A stretch of DNA of 64,000 nt from Noviherbaspirillum saxi (lineage in GTDB: Bacteria; Pseudomonadota; Gammaproteobacteria; Burkholderiales; Burkholderiaceae_D). This document shows, piece by piece, positions 38,660 through 50,061 of the stretch (position 1 is the stretch's first letter; every line of letters starts with the position of its first letter). The stretch is from contig NZ_QYUO01000001.1 in the NCBI RefSeq assembly GCF_003591035.1, positions 806,001 to 870,000 on the forward strand. Reading direction: 5' to 3'. The position numbers and the translations under genes were made by a program. The notes under the pieces were generated by a model. It saw only the letters and a list, made by a program, of their open reading frames with translations, searched no databases and had not been told where the DNA came from.

Positions 38660-39952
38660 ATGAAACTCCATATCAAGAATGGCCGCGTGATCGACCCGGC
38701 CAACGGTATCGACGCGCAAAGCGACGTGTATATCGCCGACGGCCGGGTTGCGTCGATCGGACAGGCTCCGGCAGGCGGCTTCGAGGCCGACAGGACGATC
38801 GATGCAAGCGGCATGGTGGTGGCTCCCGGCCTGGTGGACCTGAGCGCGCGGCTGCGCGAGCCGGGCTACGAATACAAGGCCACGCTCGAATCTGAAATGC
38901 AGGCGGCAATGCAGGGCGGCGTCACCAGTCTGGTATGTCCGCCGGATACCGATCCGGTGCTTGACGAGCCAGGCTTGGTGGAAATGCTGAAGTACCGCGC
39001 AAAAAGCCTGAACCAGGCGCACGTCTATCCGCTCGGTGCGCTGACCATGGGCCTGAAAGGTCAGGCGTTGACCGAAATGGCGGAACTGACCGAAGCAGGT
39101 TGCATCGGTTTCGCGCAGGCCGAAGAACCTATCGTCGACACCACGGTGCTGCTGCGCGCGCTTCAGTATGCCAAAACCTTCAACTACACGGTCTGGCTGC
39201 GGCCGCAGGATCCTCACCTCGGGCATGGCGGCATCGCGCACAGCGGCCCGGTCGCGTCGCGTCTCGGACTGTCCGGCGTGCCGGTGATGGCGGAAACCAT
39301 TGCGCTGCATACGATATTCGAATTGATGCGCGCCACCGGCGCACGCGTGCATTTGTGTCGCATGTCTTCTGCTGCCGGTCTTGAACTGGTACGCGCGGCC
39401 AAGAAGGAAGGCTTGCCTGTCAGCTGCGATGTCGGCGCTCATCATATTCATATGACCGATGTCGATATCGGCTTCTTCGATTCCAATGCACGCATGACGC
39501 CGCCGTTCCGTTCGACGCGGGACCGTGATGCAATCCGTGCCGCGCTGTGCGATGGCACCGTCGATGTAATCTGCTCCGATCACACACCGGTCGACGACGA
39601 CGAAAAACTGCTGCCTTTCGGCGAGGCGTCGCCTGGCGCCACCGGTCTCGAATTGCTGCTGCCGCTGGCAGTGAAGTGGGCTGAAGAATGTTTGGACAAG
39701 TCCGAGCAGCCGCTGGCGCGTGCGATCGCCAAGGTAACGTCCGATGCTGCGCGCGTCATCGGGCTGGATTGCGGTCGTCTGACTGCCGGCAGTGCCGCCG
39801 ACATCTGTGTGTTCGATCCTGCCGCAAGATGGAAGGTGGATCCCAAGGCGCTCGCCAGCCAGGGCAAACACACGCCTTTCCTCGGCTATGAAATGAGCGG
39901 TCAGGTAAGCATGACCATCGTCGGCGGCCATATCGCGTTCGAACGCCGGTAG
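38660..39952 (+). CDS. pyrX: Dihydroorotase homologue lacking metal ligands (PyrC'/PyrX-type, likely structural)
   Basis: A 430-aa amidohydrolase-fold protein. Active dihydroorotases have DxHxHxR near residue 60; here the segment is DLSARLREPG (about 60-69), so both histidines of the metal site are replaced by Ser and Arg. A later ligand His in the HxCH segment is also Arg (HLCRMSS). The Asp in DVICSDHTPV remains. These losses match the inactive pseudo-dihydroorotase that is needed for ATCase assembly in Pseudomonas, and the direct linkage to pyrB supports that role. A separate active pyrC should exist elsewhere in the genome. Confidence 0.88.
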   Translation: MKLHIKNGRVIDPANGIDAQSDVYIADGRVASIGQAPAGGFEADRTIDASGMVVAPGLVDLSARLREPGYEYKATLESEMQAAMQGGVTSLVCPPDTDPVLDEPGLVEMLKYRAKSLNQAHVYPLGALTMGLKGQALTEMAELTEAGCIGFAQAEEPIVDTTVLLRALQYAKTFNYTVWLRPQDPHLGHGGIAHSGPVASRLGLSGVPVMAETIALHTIFELMRATGARVHLCRMSSAAGLELVRAAKKEGLPVSCDVGAHHIHMTDVDIGFFDSNARMTPPFRSTRDRDAIRAALCDGTVDVICSDHTPVDDDEKLLPFGEASPGATGLELLLPLAVKWAEECLDKSEQPLARAIAKVTSDAARVIGLDCGRLTAGSAADICVFDPAARWKVDPKALASQGKHTPFLGYEMSGQVSMTIVGGHIAFERR

Positions 39953-39959
39953 CAGTCGC

Positions 39960-40775
39960 ATGCACGTTTTGGGTCTGATACGCGTGGTGCTGCACCTGTT
40001 CCAGGGGCTGGCCACCTGCGCATTCGTTTTTCCGCTGATCGATGCGGCCGGCCGTCAACGCTGCATCAAGCGCTGGTCGGCAAAGCTGGTGAGCGTGTGC
40101 GGCATCACCGTGCATATCGACCATACGCCCGATGTGCAGCCGGCGTCGCGTGCGCTGATCGTGTCCAACCATGTGTCCTGGCTGGATATATTCGTAATCA
40201 ACTCACTGGAGCCCTGCCGGTTTGTTGCCAAGTCCGATATTCGCGACTGGCCGCTGATCGGCTGGCTGTGCGCGAAGACCGGCACTATCTTCATTTCGCG
40301 CGGCAAGCTGCGAGACGTGCGCAGGATCTACCAGGGACTCGTGGCCAGCCTGCATGCAGGCGAGCGTGTCGCGTTCTTCCCCGAAGGCACGACCGCGGCA
40401 CAGGGGCAGGTACTGCCGTTTCATGCAAACCTGTTCGAAGCAGCGATCGAGGCGCAAGTCCCGATACAGCCTTATGCCATACGGTATGTCGACGCGCACG
40501 GCCGTTTGCATCCCGCAGCCGATTTCATCGGCGACATGAGTTTCGTGCAAAGCATGCTGACGGTATTGAAGGCGGGAGGAATGACGGCTCGTCTTTCCCT
40601 GCTCGCGCCGATCGAAACAGCGGCGGGCTCGCATCGACGCGAACTCGCCGATGCGGCGCATGATGCGATTGCAACTGCCTTGCCCGATTCCGTGGCGGCA
40701 AGCGACGCAATGCCTGAACCAAATTTCTCTAGATCGAGCCGGGTTTCTGGTATTGCGGGCAGTCGACCTGAATGA
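39960..40775 (+). CDS. plsC: 1-acyl-sn-glycerol-3-phosphate acyltransferase (PlsC family)
   Basis: A 271-aa membrane-associated acyltransferase making phosphatidic acid. The catalytic HxxxxD box is NHVSWLD (H71, D76), and FPEGTT (about residues 140-145) is the glycerol-phosphate-binding motif. A hydrophobic N-terminal segment (about 5-30) would anchor it. It starts 7 nt after the pseudo-dihydroorotase gene, and its last 47 nt overlap the convergent apaH gene. Confidence 0.88.
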   Translation: MHVLGLIRVVLHLFQGLATCAFVFPLIDAAGRQRCIKRWSAKLVSVCGITVHIDHTPDVQPASRALIVSNHVSWLDIFVINSLEPCRFVAKSDIRDWPLIGWLCAKTGTIFISRGKLRDVRRIYQGLVASLHAGERVAFFPEGTTAAQGQVLPFHANLFEAAIEAQVPIQPYAIRYVDAHGRLHPAADFIGDMSFVQSMLTVLKAGGMTARLSLLAPIETAAGSHRRELADAAHDAIATALPDSVAASDAMPEPNFSRSSRVSGIAGSRPE

Positions 40776-41553
40776 CGCTGCGGTCGTCCAGACATACCGC
40801 ACTGAGCTTGCCGCCCCACAGGCAACCGGTGTCCAGGCTGATGATATCCGGGCGCATGATCAAGCCCAGGGTTGACCAGTGTCCGAACACGACGGTCGTG
40901 TCTTCGGTATTGCGGCCGGGGACATCGAACCAGCGCATATAACCCGGCAACTCGATTTCCACACCCTTGGAAGTCGCCAGATCCATGGTGCCGTCCGCGC
41001 TGCAAAAACGCAGACGCGTGAGCGCGTTGACGATGCAGCGCAGGCGGTCCATGCCCTCCAGCCTATCTTCCCAGCGCGCCGGCTGGTTGCCATACATCTG
41101 GCGCAGGAAATCCAGCCAGTCCGGACCTTGCAGCATTTGCTCGACTTCCTGCGACAAGGCAATGGTTTGCTGCGCGGTCCATTGCGGTAACACGCCGGCG
41201 TGCACCATCAGATGATCGTTTTCCAGAATGGCGAGCGGCCGGTGGCGCAGCCAGTCGAGCAATTCATCGCGGTCCGGCGCGTCGAGAATCTCATCAAGAG
41301 TATCGGTGCGGTGCTGAGGCCGGATACCGTTGGCGACGGCCAGCAAATGCAGGTCATGGTTGCCAAGTACCACATTTGTGGTATCGCCGAGCTCGCGTAC
41401 TTCGCGTAAAGTCTCGAGTGAATTCGGACCCCTGTTGACAAGATCGCCGACAAAAATCAGACGCGGGTCGGCGCAATGCGCATGTATCCGTTCGAGCAAT
41501 TCGGTGAGTTTGGTGCGGCATCCTTGCAGATCACCGATTACATAAGTGGGCAT
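40729..41553 (-). CDS. apaH: Bis(5'-nucleosyl)-tetraphosphatase, symmetrical
   Basis: A 274-aa metallophosphatase cleaving Ap4A into two ADP. The motifs are [24 protein letters not shown] and [10 protein letters not shown], in the order expected for ApaH. Start at the ATG gives [11 protein letters not shown], as in homologues. Its 3' end overlaps plsC on the opposite strand by 47 nt, so termination of the two transcripts must occur inside the partner gene. Confidence 0.95.
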   Translation of the reverse strand: MPTYVIGDLQGCRTKLTELLERIHAHCADPRLIFVGDLVNRGPNSLETLREVRELGDTTNVVLGNHDLHLLAVANGIRPQHRTDTLDEILDAPDRDELLDWLRHRPLAILENDHLMVHAGVLPQWTAQQTIALSQEVEQMLQGPDWLDFLRQMYGNQPARWEDRLEGMDRLRCIVNALTRLRFCSADGTMDLATSKGVEIELPGYMRWFDVPGRNTEDTTVVFGHWSTLGLIMRPDIISLDTGCLWGGKLSAVCLDDRSVIQVDCPQYQKPGSI

Positions 41554-41738
41554 AAGTCGTCATTGTCAGGTTGGCAAAATGGTGCCGGAGCATGTGTCTT
41601 CGGCTTCGCATTATAGGAAATCGACCTGGTTCTTGCGTGCAACCGATCCCGCGCCGAAACGGGCGATGTAACAATCACTTACTCAAAGAAGAGCCGAGAA
41701 CTGTTGTAATACACCGTTCTTAATACGATTTTTGTAAC

Positions 41739-41772
41739 AAATTCGAGTAAAATCATGGGTTTACTCAAATTT
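41739..41772. promoter_or_regulatory. Near-perfect inverted repeat upstream of rmlB (candidate operator)
   Basis: AAATTCGAGTAAA (41739-41751) and TTTACTCAAATTT (41760-41772) form 13-bp arms with one mismatch around an 8-nt spacer, just 20 nt before the rmlB ATG. An additional half-like TTACTCAAA lies at 41680-41688, and TGTAACAA occurs twice, at 41668-41675 and 41733-41740. The arrangement suggests a protein-binding site controlling the polysaccharide operon. Confidence 0.45.
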
Positions 41773-41791
41773 GCACTATTCAGGATTCTGC

Positions 41792-42871
41792 ATGATATTC
41801 GTGACGGGCGGAGCCGGTTTCATTGGTTCCAATTTTGTGATTGACTGGTTGGCATCGAGCGACGAGCCTCTCGTCAACCTCGACAAGCTTACTTACGCCG
41901 GCAATCCCGACAACCTGTTGTCCGCCCGGCAGGACGCGCGTCACATCTTCATCAAGGGCGATATCGGCGATCAGGCTCTCGTGAGCCGATTGTTGCAACA
42001 GTATCAGCCGCGTGCGGTCGTGCACTTCGCCGCAGAGAGCCATGTCGATCGCTCCATCGACGGACCGGCCGACTTTGTCAGCACCAATATCAACGGTACA
42101 TTCAGCCTGCTTGAGGCCGCACGCGAATACTACGCAGCGCTTCCGGCCGTCAAGCAGCGCGATTTCCGCTTCCTGCATGTCTCGACCGATGAGGTCTATG
42201 GTTCGCTGGCGCCGAATGAGCCAGCTTTCCGCGAAACGACGGCCTATGCGCCGAATAGTCCGTATTCTGCTTCCAAGGCCGCATCTGACCATCTCGTTCG
42301 CGCCTATCACCATACTTATGGCCTGCCGACACTGACGACCAATTGTTCGAACAATTACGGCCCATACCAGTTCCCGGAAAAGCTGATTCCTCTGATGATC
42401 ACCCATGCATTGGTGGGCAAGCCGTTGCCGATCTATGGCGACGGCGCCAACGTACGCGACTGGCTGTATGTGGGTGACCACTGCACTGCGGTGCGCCGGG
42501 TGCTGGAGGCCGGCATGCCGGGGCAGACTTACAACATCGGCGGGTGGAATGAAAAAACCAACCTCGGGGTTGTGCATACCCTGTGCGATATCCTCGACAG
42601 CATGGCGCCGAAGTCAGAAAGCTACCGCGACCAGATTACCTTCGTGACCGACCGGCCGGGCCATGACCGGCGCTATGCAATCGATGCCAGCAGGATTGAG
42701 CGCGAGCTCGGCTGGCGACCCGCGGAGACTTTCGACACCGGAATCCGCAAGACTGTGCGCTGGTATCTCGACCATGCGGAGTGGATAGCCGGCATACGCT
42801 CGGGCGCTTACCTGAACCGTGCACAGCAGCTGCAGTCCATGAACAACGTGGACCAGGAGCATCGGCAATGA
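41792..42871 (+). CDS. rmlB: dTDP-glucose 4,6-dehydratase
   Basis: A 359-aa extended SDR enzyme, the second step to dTDP-L-rhamnose. The Rossmann motif is [11 protein letters not shown], the catalytic triad region STDEVYG, and the YSASK motif follows. The ATG at 41792 gives the canonical [12 protein letters not shown] start; the in-frame TTG at 41771 lies within the inverted repeat. rmlA overlaps its stop by 4 nt. First gene of the polysaccharide locus. Confidence 0.96.
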   Translation: MIFVTGGAGFIGSNFVIDWLASSDEPLVNLDKLTYAGNPDNLLSARQDARHIFIKGDIGDQALVSRLLQQYQPRAVVHFAAESHVDRSIDGPADFVSTNINGTFSLLEAAREYYAALPAVKQRDFRFLHVSTDEVYGSLAPNEPAFRETTAYAPNSPYSASKAASDHLVRAYHHTYGLPTLTTNCSNNYGPYQFPEKLIPLMITHALVGKPLPIYGDGANVRDWLYVGDHCTAVRRVLEAGMPGQTYNIGGWNEKTNLGVVHTLCDILDSMAPKSESYRDQITFVTDRPGHDRRYAIDASRIERELGWRPAETFDTGIRKTVRWYLDHAEWIAGIRSGAYLNRAQQLQSMNNVDQEHRQ

Positions 42872-43755
42872 CCGGCACGCGCAAAGGCATCATTCTGGCT
42901 GGCGGGTCCGGCACACGCCTGTATCCGGTCACGCTGTCGACTTCCAAGCAGCTGCTGCCGGTGTACGACAAGCCGATGATTTATTACTCGCTGAGCACAT
43001 TGATGCTGGCGGGGATGCGCGACATTCTCATTATTTCGACACCTGCCGATACGCCGCGTTTTAGCGAATTGTTAGGCGATGGCAGCCAGTGGGGCATCAA
43101 TCTCCAGTACGCGGTGCAGCCGTCGCCGGACGGACTCGCACAGGCTTTCCTCATCGGGCGCGAATTCATCGGTGACGCGCATTCGGCGTTGATCCTCGGC
43201 GACAACATCTATTACGGTCACGATTTCGACACACAATTGCGCAAGGCATCCGCACCGGTGCAGGGTGCCACGGTGTTTGCGTACCACGTGCACGATCCCG
43301 AACGTTACGGCGTGGTCGAGTTCGACGCCGAAAGCCGGGCGGTCAGCATTGTCGAAAAACCGGCTGTGCCGAAATCCAATTATGCGGTGACCGGACTCTA
43401 CTTCTACGACAACCAGGTGTGCGACATCGCGGCCGGAATACATCCATCGGCGCGCGGCGAACTTGAAATCACCGACGTCAACCAGGCTTACCTCGATCGC
43501 GGTCAGCTCAATGTCGAAGTGCTCGGGCGCGGCATGGCCTGGCTGGACACCGGCACGCATGAATCGCTGCTCGAGGCGGCGCAATTCATCGCGACGCTGG
43601 AAAAACGCCAGGGCCTGAAAGTGGCTTGCCCCGAAGAGATTGCCTACCGCAAAGGCCATATCAGCGCAGAGCAGCTTGAAAGACTGGCGCAACCCTTGCG
43701 AAAGAGCAGCTACGGTGAATATCTGATGCACATTCTGAAGGACAAGGTGTTCTGA
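42868..43755 (+). CDS. rmlA: Glucose-1-phosphate thymidylyltransferase
   Basis: A 295-aa nucleotidyltransferase making dTDP-glucose. The signature [14 protein letters not shown] is near the start, with YDKPMIYY and GDNIYYG further in. Translation is coupled to rmlB (ATGA overlap). A longer frame extends upstream into rmlB but lacks support. Confidence 0.96.
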   Translation: MTGTRKGIILAGGSGTRLYPVTLSTSKQLLPVYDKPMIYYSLSTLMLAGMRDILIISTPADTPRFSELLGDGSQWGINLQYAVQPSPDGLAQAFLIGREFIGDAHSALILGDNIYYGHDFDTQLRKASAPVQGATVFAYHVHDPERYGVVEFDAESRAVSIVEKPAVPKSNYAVTGLYFYDNQVCDIAAGIHPSARGELEITDVNQAYLDRGQLNVEVLGRGMAWLDTGTHESLLEAAQFIATLEKRQGLKVACPEEIAYRKGHISAEQLERLAQPLRKSSYGEYLMHILKDKVF

Positions 43756-43757
43756 CC

Positions 43758-44309
43758 ATGCGCGTGATACCGACTGCCATCCCTGATGTGAAAATCATCG
43801 AGCCGAGCGTTTTCGGCGACGAGCGCGGCTTTTTTTTTGAAAGCTTCAACGAGCGCGTCTTCGCCGAACAGGTCAATGGCGGCCAGCGCGTGCACTTCGT
43901 TCAGGATAACCACTCGCGTTCGGCGCGGCATGTGCTGCGCGGTCTGCATTACCAGATCAGCCAGGCGCAGGGAAAGCTGGTGCGCGTGATCGCCGGTGAA
44001 GTCTTCGATGTGGCAGTCGACATTCGACGCAACTCGCCGAGCTTCGGTAAATGGGTGGGTGAGACGCTATCGGCCGCCAACAAGCGCCAGATGTGGGTTC
44101 CACCCGGTTTTGCGCACGGCTTTTTGGTGACCAGCGAGTCGGCCGAATTTTTGTACAAGACCACCGATTACTGGGCGAAGGAATATGAACGCTGCATCGC
44201 CTGGAACGATCCGGCGATCGGCATTCAATGGCCGACAGATGTCGCGCCGGCACTGTCCGACAAGGACCGCCACGGCCTCATGTTGTCGGATGCCGAGGTG
44301 TACTCGTGA
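43758..44309 (+). CDS. rmlC: dTDP-4-dehydrorhamnose 3,5-epimerase
   Basis: A 183-aa cupin epimerase. The segments FVQDNHSRSARHVLRGLHYQ and PPGFAHGF carry the active-site His and substrate-binding residues. Located 2 nt after rmlA; its stop overlaps the GTG of rmlD. Confidence 0.95.
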   Translation: MRVIPTAIPDVKIIEPSVFGDERGFFFESFNERVFAEQVNGGQRVHFVQDNHSRSARHVLRGLHYQISQAQGKLVRVIAGEVFDVAVDIRRNSPSFGKWVGETLSAANKRQMWVPPGFAHGFLVTSESAEFLYKTTDYWAKEYERCIAWNDPAIGIQWPTDVAPALSDKDRHGLMLSDAEVYS

Positions 44310-45187
44310 AGATTTTATTGACGGGAAGGACCGGGCAGGTCGGGTACGAACTGCAGCGCAGCCTGCAGGGAATGGGCACGGTGATTGCGCCCGACCATGG
44401 ACAGATGGACTTGTCCGACCTGGATCAGGTGCGCGATGTGGTGCGCTTGCACCGCCCGGACCTGATCGTCAATCCGGCCGCCTACACGGCAGTGGACAAG
44501 GCAGAAGAAGAACCTGAACTGGCGATGCGCATCAATGGCGAAGCACCGGGCGTGCTGGCCGAAGAAGCGCGAAAGCTGGGCGCCGCGCTGGTGCATTACT
44601 CGACCGACTATGTCTTCGATGGCAGCAAGCAGGGTCCCTATACCGAAGATGACCTGCCGTCGCCCGCCAATGTCTATGGGCGGACCAAGCTGGCCGGCGA
44701 GCAGGCGATACAGGCCAGCGGCGTTCCGCACCTGATTTTTCGTACCAGCTGGGTATATGGCCTGCGCGGAAAGAATTTTTTGTTGACGGTGCAGCGGCTC
44801 GCACAGGAGCGCGAAGAACTGAGAATTGTCGCAGATCAACACGGCGCGCCAACCTGGTGCCGTACCATTGCGGACACGACCGCCCATGTTGTTGGCAGCC
44901 TACAGTATCGCGGCGGCGAACACCGCCTGGATCATGAGCTGTGGCGGCAGAACGCAGGTGTCTACCATCTTGCTGCGCAAGGTCAAACTACCTGGCATGG
45001 TTTTGCCCAGACTATTGTTGCGCATTGGTCATCAAATAAAAAGCCGGTGGTCACGCCGATCGCTACGCAGGACTATCCGCTACCCGCGAAAAGGCCTGCT
45101 AATTCGGTGCTGTGCTGCAAACGGCTGACCGGGACGTTCTGCCGTTTGCCTGCATGGGACGAGGCACTGAAATTGTGTCTGGAATGA
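44306..45187 (+). CDS. rmlD: dTDP-4-dehydrorhamnose reductase
   Basis: A 293-aa SDR reductase completing dTDP-L-rhamnose. It shows TGRTGQVGYEL at the N-terminus, YSTDYVFDG and YGRTKLAGE (YxxxK). The GTG start overlaps the rmlC stop (GTGA) and follows a GAGG. The next gene, manC, is separated by 79 nt. Confidence 0.95.
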   Translation: MKILLTGRTGQVGYELQRSLQGMGTVIAPDHGQMDLSDLDQVRDVVRLHRPDLIVNPAAYTAVDKAEEEPELAMRINGEAPGVLAEEARKLGAALVHYSTDYVFDGSKQGPYTEDDLPSPANVYGRTKLAGEQAIQASGVPHLIFRTSWVYGLRGKNFLLTVQRLAQEREELRIVADQHGAPTWCRTIADTTAHVVGSLQYRGGEHRLDHELWRQNAGVYHLAAQGQTTWHGFAQTIVAHWSSNKKPVVTPIATQDYPLPAKRPANSVLCCKRLTGTFCRLPAWDEALKLCLE

Positions 45188-45266
45188 TTAATGGCGATGC
45201 CGGTAGGCGCGTACCACGCTGCCTCCGTCGTTAGCCTCAACGAATTAAAAACTGTGAGATAACACT

Positions 45267-46676
45267 ATGCTGATCCCCATCATTCTCTCCGGCGGCGCCG
45301 GCACCCGTCTCTGGCCGGTTTCGCGCGAGGCGTATCCGAAACCCTTCATGCGTATCGGCGGCGGCAAGAGTCTGTTGACGCAGACGCACGAGCGCGCGCT
45401 TGAAGTGTCGGGCAATACCGCGCCGCTGATCGTCACCAACCGCGACTACTATTTCCTGTCGCATGACGAACTGGAGAATCAGCAGATCAAGCCGCAATAT
45501 ATGCTGGAACCATCGGGCCGCAATACGGCGCCTGCAATTGCGCTCGCCGCTCTATGGGCGATCCAGCAGAAACCCGATGCCTGCATGCTGGTCATGCCGG
45601 CCGACCATCTGATCAAGGATACGCCGTCGTTCTACACGGCGGTACGCCATGCCGAAAACCTGGCAAAGGACGGTTTCCTGGTGCTATTCGGCGTCAAGCC
45701 GACCGGTCCCGAAACCGGCTTCGGGTATATCGAAATGGGTAACAAGGTCAGCGAGCATGCGCAGGTCGTGCAGCGCTTCGTCGAAAAGCCGGATGCCGTC
45801 ACCGCTGCCCGTTATCTGGCCGAAGGCAATTACGTCTGGAACAGCGGCATGTTCTGCTTCAAGGCCAGCACCATCCTGGATGCCTTCGCTACCTACAATC
45901 CCGCGCTGCTGGAAGCTGCGCGCGAGGTATGGAACAGCACCAAGCTTGACGGCGACAAGATGGAACTGCCGGCCAGCTTTACCGCACTGGAAAACATCTC
46001 CATCGATTACGCCGTGATGGAAAAGGCAAAAAACATTGCCGTGATTCCGGGCGATTTCGACTGGAGCGACATCGGCGCCTGGAAAGCCGTGGCCGAAGCG
46101 ATTCCGGCCGACGCATCCGGCAATACGCAAAACGATTGCCAGACCATCGTCATCGACAGCCGCAATACCCACATCCAGACCACCGACCGCCTGGTTGCCG
46201 TGATCGGTCTGGACAATTTGCTGGTGATCGATACGCCTGACGCCTTGCTGGTTGCCGACAAATCGCGCAGCCAGGAAGTCAAGGAAGTGGTCAATCGCCT
46301 CAAGGCCAGCGGTCATGAATCCCACAAGACCCACCGCACGGTCGCACGGCCATGGGGTACATACACGGTGCTGCAGGATGCGCCCGGATTCAAGATCAAG
46401 CGCATTGCCGTCAAGCCCGGCGCATCGCTGTCGCTGCAGATGCACCATCACCGCAGCGAACATTGGGTGGTCGTTTCGGGCAAGGCCGAAGTCATCAATG
46501 GCGAACAAACCGTGGTGCTGGAAGCCAACCAGTCCACCTATATCCCGGCCGGCAACAAGCACCGCCTGACCAATGTGGGAAATACGGAACTGGCCCTGAT
46601 CGAGGTACAATGCGGCTCCTATCTGGGCGAGGATGACATCGTCCGCTTTGAAGATATATACGGCAGGGTTCAATAA
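45267..46676 (+). CDS. manC: Mannose-1-phosphate guanylyltransferase / mannose-6-phosphate isomerase (type II)
   Basis: A 469-aa bifunctional enzyme giving GDP-mannose. The N-terminal GMP domain starts ILSGGAGTRLWPVSREAYPK, with FVEKPD in the middle. The C-terminal cupin-type PMI domain (about 350-469) has RPWGTY and LQMHHHRSEHW. Its stop overlaps the next start (TAATG), linking it to wzm. Confidence 0.96.
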   Translation: MLIPIILSGGAGTRLWPVSREAYPKPFMRIGGGKSLLTQTHERALEVSGNTAPLIVTNRDYYFLSHDELENQQIKPQYMLEPSGRNTAPAIALAALWAIQQKPDACMLVMPADHLIKDTPSFYTAVRHAENLAKDGFLVLFGVKPTGPETGFGYIEMGNKVSEHAQVVQRFVEKPDAVTAARYLAEGNYVWNSGMFCFKASTILDAFATYNPALLEAAREVWNSTKLDGDKMELPASFTALENISIDYAVMEKAKNIAVIPGDFDWSDIGAWKAVAEAIPADASGNTQNDCQTIVIDSRNTHIQTTDRLVAVIGLDNLLVIDTPDALLVADKSRSQEVKEVVNRLKASGHESHKTHRTVARPWGTYTVLQDAPGFKIKRIAVKPGASLSLQMHHHRSEHWVVVSGKAEVINGEQTVVLEANQSTYIPAGNKHRLTNVGNTELALIEVQCGSYLGEDDIVRFEDIYGRVQ

Positions 46677-47472
46677 TGGCAGTAAGCATGTTGCGTTCGA
46701 TATGGAGCTATCGCGGCTTCATATCGGGCAGCGTCAAGCGGGAGTTTCAGTCGCGTTACCGCAATTCGTTGTTAGGCGCAGCATGGACGGTCCTCAATCC
46801 GCTGGCGATGATCGTGGTGTACACGGTCATCTTTTCGCAAGTGATGCGCACCCGTTTGCCGGGCATCGACAATGGCTTTGCGTACAGTATCTACCTGTGC
46901 GCGGGCATATTGACCTGGGGCTTGTTCTCGGAAATCGTCAGCAGGGCGCAAAACGTCTTTCTTGAACATGCCAATCTGATCAAAAAGATCAGTTTTCCGC
47001 GCATTTGCCTGCCGATCATTGTCGTGATGAACGCGGGCGTCAACTTTGCGATCATTTTCAGCCTGTTTGTGATCTTCCTGCTGATGTCAGGCACTTTCCC
47101 CGGCCTCAGCTTCATTGCGATCTTTCCTGTTCTTGCCATACAAATCATGTTCGCAATTGGGCTTGGTATCATTGTCGGCGTATTGAATGTTTTTTTTCGT
47201 GATGTAGGTCAGTTCTTCGCCGTTCTGCTGCAGTTCTGGTTCTGGTTTACGCCTATCGTCTACCCGGCCTCCATCCTGCCATCCGAGGTACGCCCCTATC
47301 TCAACTGGAATCCCATGATGCCGCTGGTCAGCGCATATCAGGATATCCTCGTACACGGAAAGTGGCCGCAATGGGACACCATGTTGATTCCCGCCGCCCT
47401 GGCCGTATTGTTATGTATTGTCGGCATGCGTTTGTTCCGCAAGCGCGTCGGCGAAATCGTGGATGAGTTGTA

Positions 47473-47473
<1 letters not shown>
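46676..47473 (+). CDS. wzm: Polysaccharide ABC transporter permease
   Basis: A 265-aa ABC-2 type permease with about six membrane helices. The N-terminal amphipathic start (SYRGFISGSVKREFQSRYRNS) and the FFRDVGQFFAVLLQFWFW region are hallmarks of Wzm/KpsM/RfbA-type exporters. It pairs with the ATPase encoded next (1-nt overlap, TAATG) to export a lipid-linked polysaccharide across the inner membrane. Confidence 0.95.
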
Positions 47474-48702
<1,229 letters not shown>

Positions 48703-48834
48703 GCCGGACGCGTGTTACCGCAGCAAATTGAATGAAGTAGCGCGCATGCCGGCGGCAGCCTTGCGGGCACGCGGGGGATTAGTATTGAATTGAGGGATTG
48801 CCTTGCAATCTCGACCAGCATCAATCGGAAGACG

Positions 48835-50061
48835 ATGAAAAAGATAAAAATACTCATGCTCGCCAATTATCCGATTGTCGAGCCGCGCCACGGCGGCCAG
48901 CTGAGGACTTTTCACATCCGCGAGGAATACGCCAGGGCCGGCATCGACGTCGATCTGGTGTCCTTTTTCCAGGAAGGCGGCTACCAGTACTACGAAAGCA
49001 CCGACATTCCGCTGCCGGGCACACTCTCGGTGGTCATCAACAAGGATTTCGACTACGCCGTCTATGACTATCTGTCCGCGCTGCATGTTGCGCAGGACCC
49101 GGTCATCTACGACAAGCTGGCCTCGCAGATACGCAACGGCGGCTATGACTACGTACAGCTCGAGCAGCCGTACTTCTGGCCCGTACTCAAGAAAATCCTC
49201 GCTTCCGAAAGCCTGGGTTCGGCCGCGCCGCGCGTGATCTTCTCGTCGCAGAATATCGAGTACGAGATGAAGGAAGAAGTCCTTCACAAGATCAAGGCGC
49301 CGCAGGATTACGTCAGCCTGGTCAAGGACAGCATTCGCCAGATCGAGATCGAACTGGTCAATAGCGCGCATATCACCTTCGCGGTGTCGGAGCAGGACCG
49401 CATCAAGCTGCAGGAACTCGGCGGTCGCAACGACGTCGTGCTGCTGCCCAACGGCGTCGGCAAGCTGCAAGTCGATCCGCAGTCGGTCGAAGGCTGGCGC
49501 GGCATTGTGCCGAAAGAACCGTTCGCCACTTACATCAGCAGCGCGCATCTGCCCAATGCCGTCGGCTTCTTTTCCTCACTCGGCAATTCTCTCGCTTTCC
49601 TGCCGCCTGACCGCAAGATGGTCGTGGCCGGCGGCGTGTGCCAGCTGATCGAGCGTTCGGAAGAATTCAACAAGTGGTCGAGCATCAACCGTTCGCGCTC
49701 CATCCTGTTCGGGCCGGTGGACAATATCGGCGTGGCCGCGCTGCGCAAGTTCACCCATGTGTTCGTGCTGCCGATCACCACCGGCGGCGGCTCCAACATC
49801 AAGACCGCCGAAGCGCTGGTCACCGGCGCCTATGTGCTCGGCACCTCGACCGCTTTCCGCGGCTTCGAACATTTCGCCAATGAGGCGGGCGTCTATATCG
49901 AAGACGATCCCCAGGCATTCCGCAGCCGTCTGGTGTCGCTGCTCAGCCTTGCGCCGAACCGCCTGACCGAAGAAAGCCGCATCCGGCGCGAAGGCCTCCT
50001 GTGGGAAAACACCCTGAAGGAAATTTCCAAAGTTGTCGTGAAAGATTTCAATGCTCGCTAA
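48835..50061 (+). CDS. Glycosyltransferase, GT4-like (first of cluster)
   Basis: A 408-aa GT-B glycosyltransferase. The N-terminal domain contains the nucleotide-sugar-family pattern ILMLANYPIVEPRHGGQLR, and the C-terminal donor domain has LPITTGGGSNIKTAEALVTG with the usual E near the end. The donor cannot be read from sequence. The ATG at 48835 is preferred, with GGAAG just upstream; an in-frame start at 48790 has none. It overlaps the next transferase by 11 nt. Confidence 0.85.
   Translation: MKKIKILMLANYPIVEPRHGGQLRTFHIREEYARAGIDVDLVSFFQEGGYQYYESTDIPLPGTLSVVINKDFDYAVYDYLSALHVAQDPVIYDKLASQIRNGGYDYVQLEQPYFWPVLKKILASESLGSAAPRVIFSSQNIEYEMKEEVLHKIKAPQDYVSLVKDSIRQIEIELVNSAHITFAVSEQDRIKLQELGGRNDVVLLPNGVGKLQVDPQSVEGWRGIVPKEPFATYISSAHLPNAVGFFSSLGNSLAFLPPDRKMVVAGGVCQLIERSEEFNKWSSINRSRSILFGPVDNIGVAALRKFTHVFVLPITTGGGSNIKTAEALVTGAYVLGTSTAFRGFEHFANEAGVYIEDDPQAFRSRLVSLLSLAPNRLTEESRIRREGLLWENTLKEISKVVVKDFNAR

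Noticed and set aside
37916..40015. A 699-codon minus-strand frame opposite pyrB, the pseudo-dihydroorotase gene and plsC
   Set aside because: Antisense to well-supported genes, no ribosome-binding site and no recognisable domain.
42781..42867. A 29-codon upstream extension of rmlA inside rmlB
   Set aside because: The conserved enzyme starts at 42868, where the ATGA overlap with the rmlB stop is typical of coupled genes.
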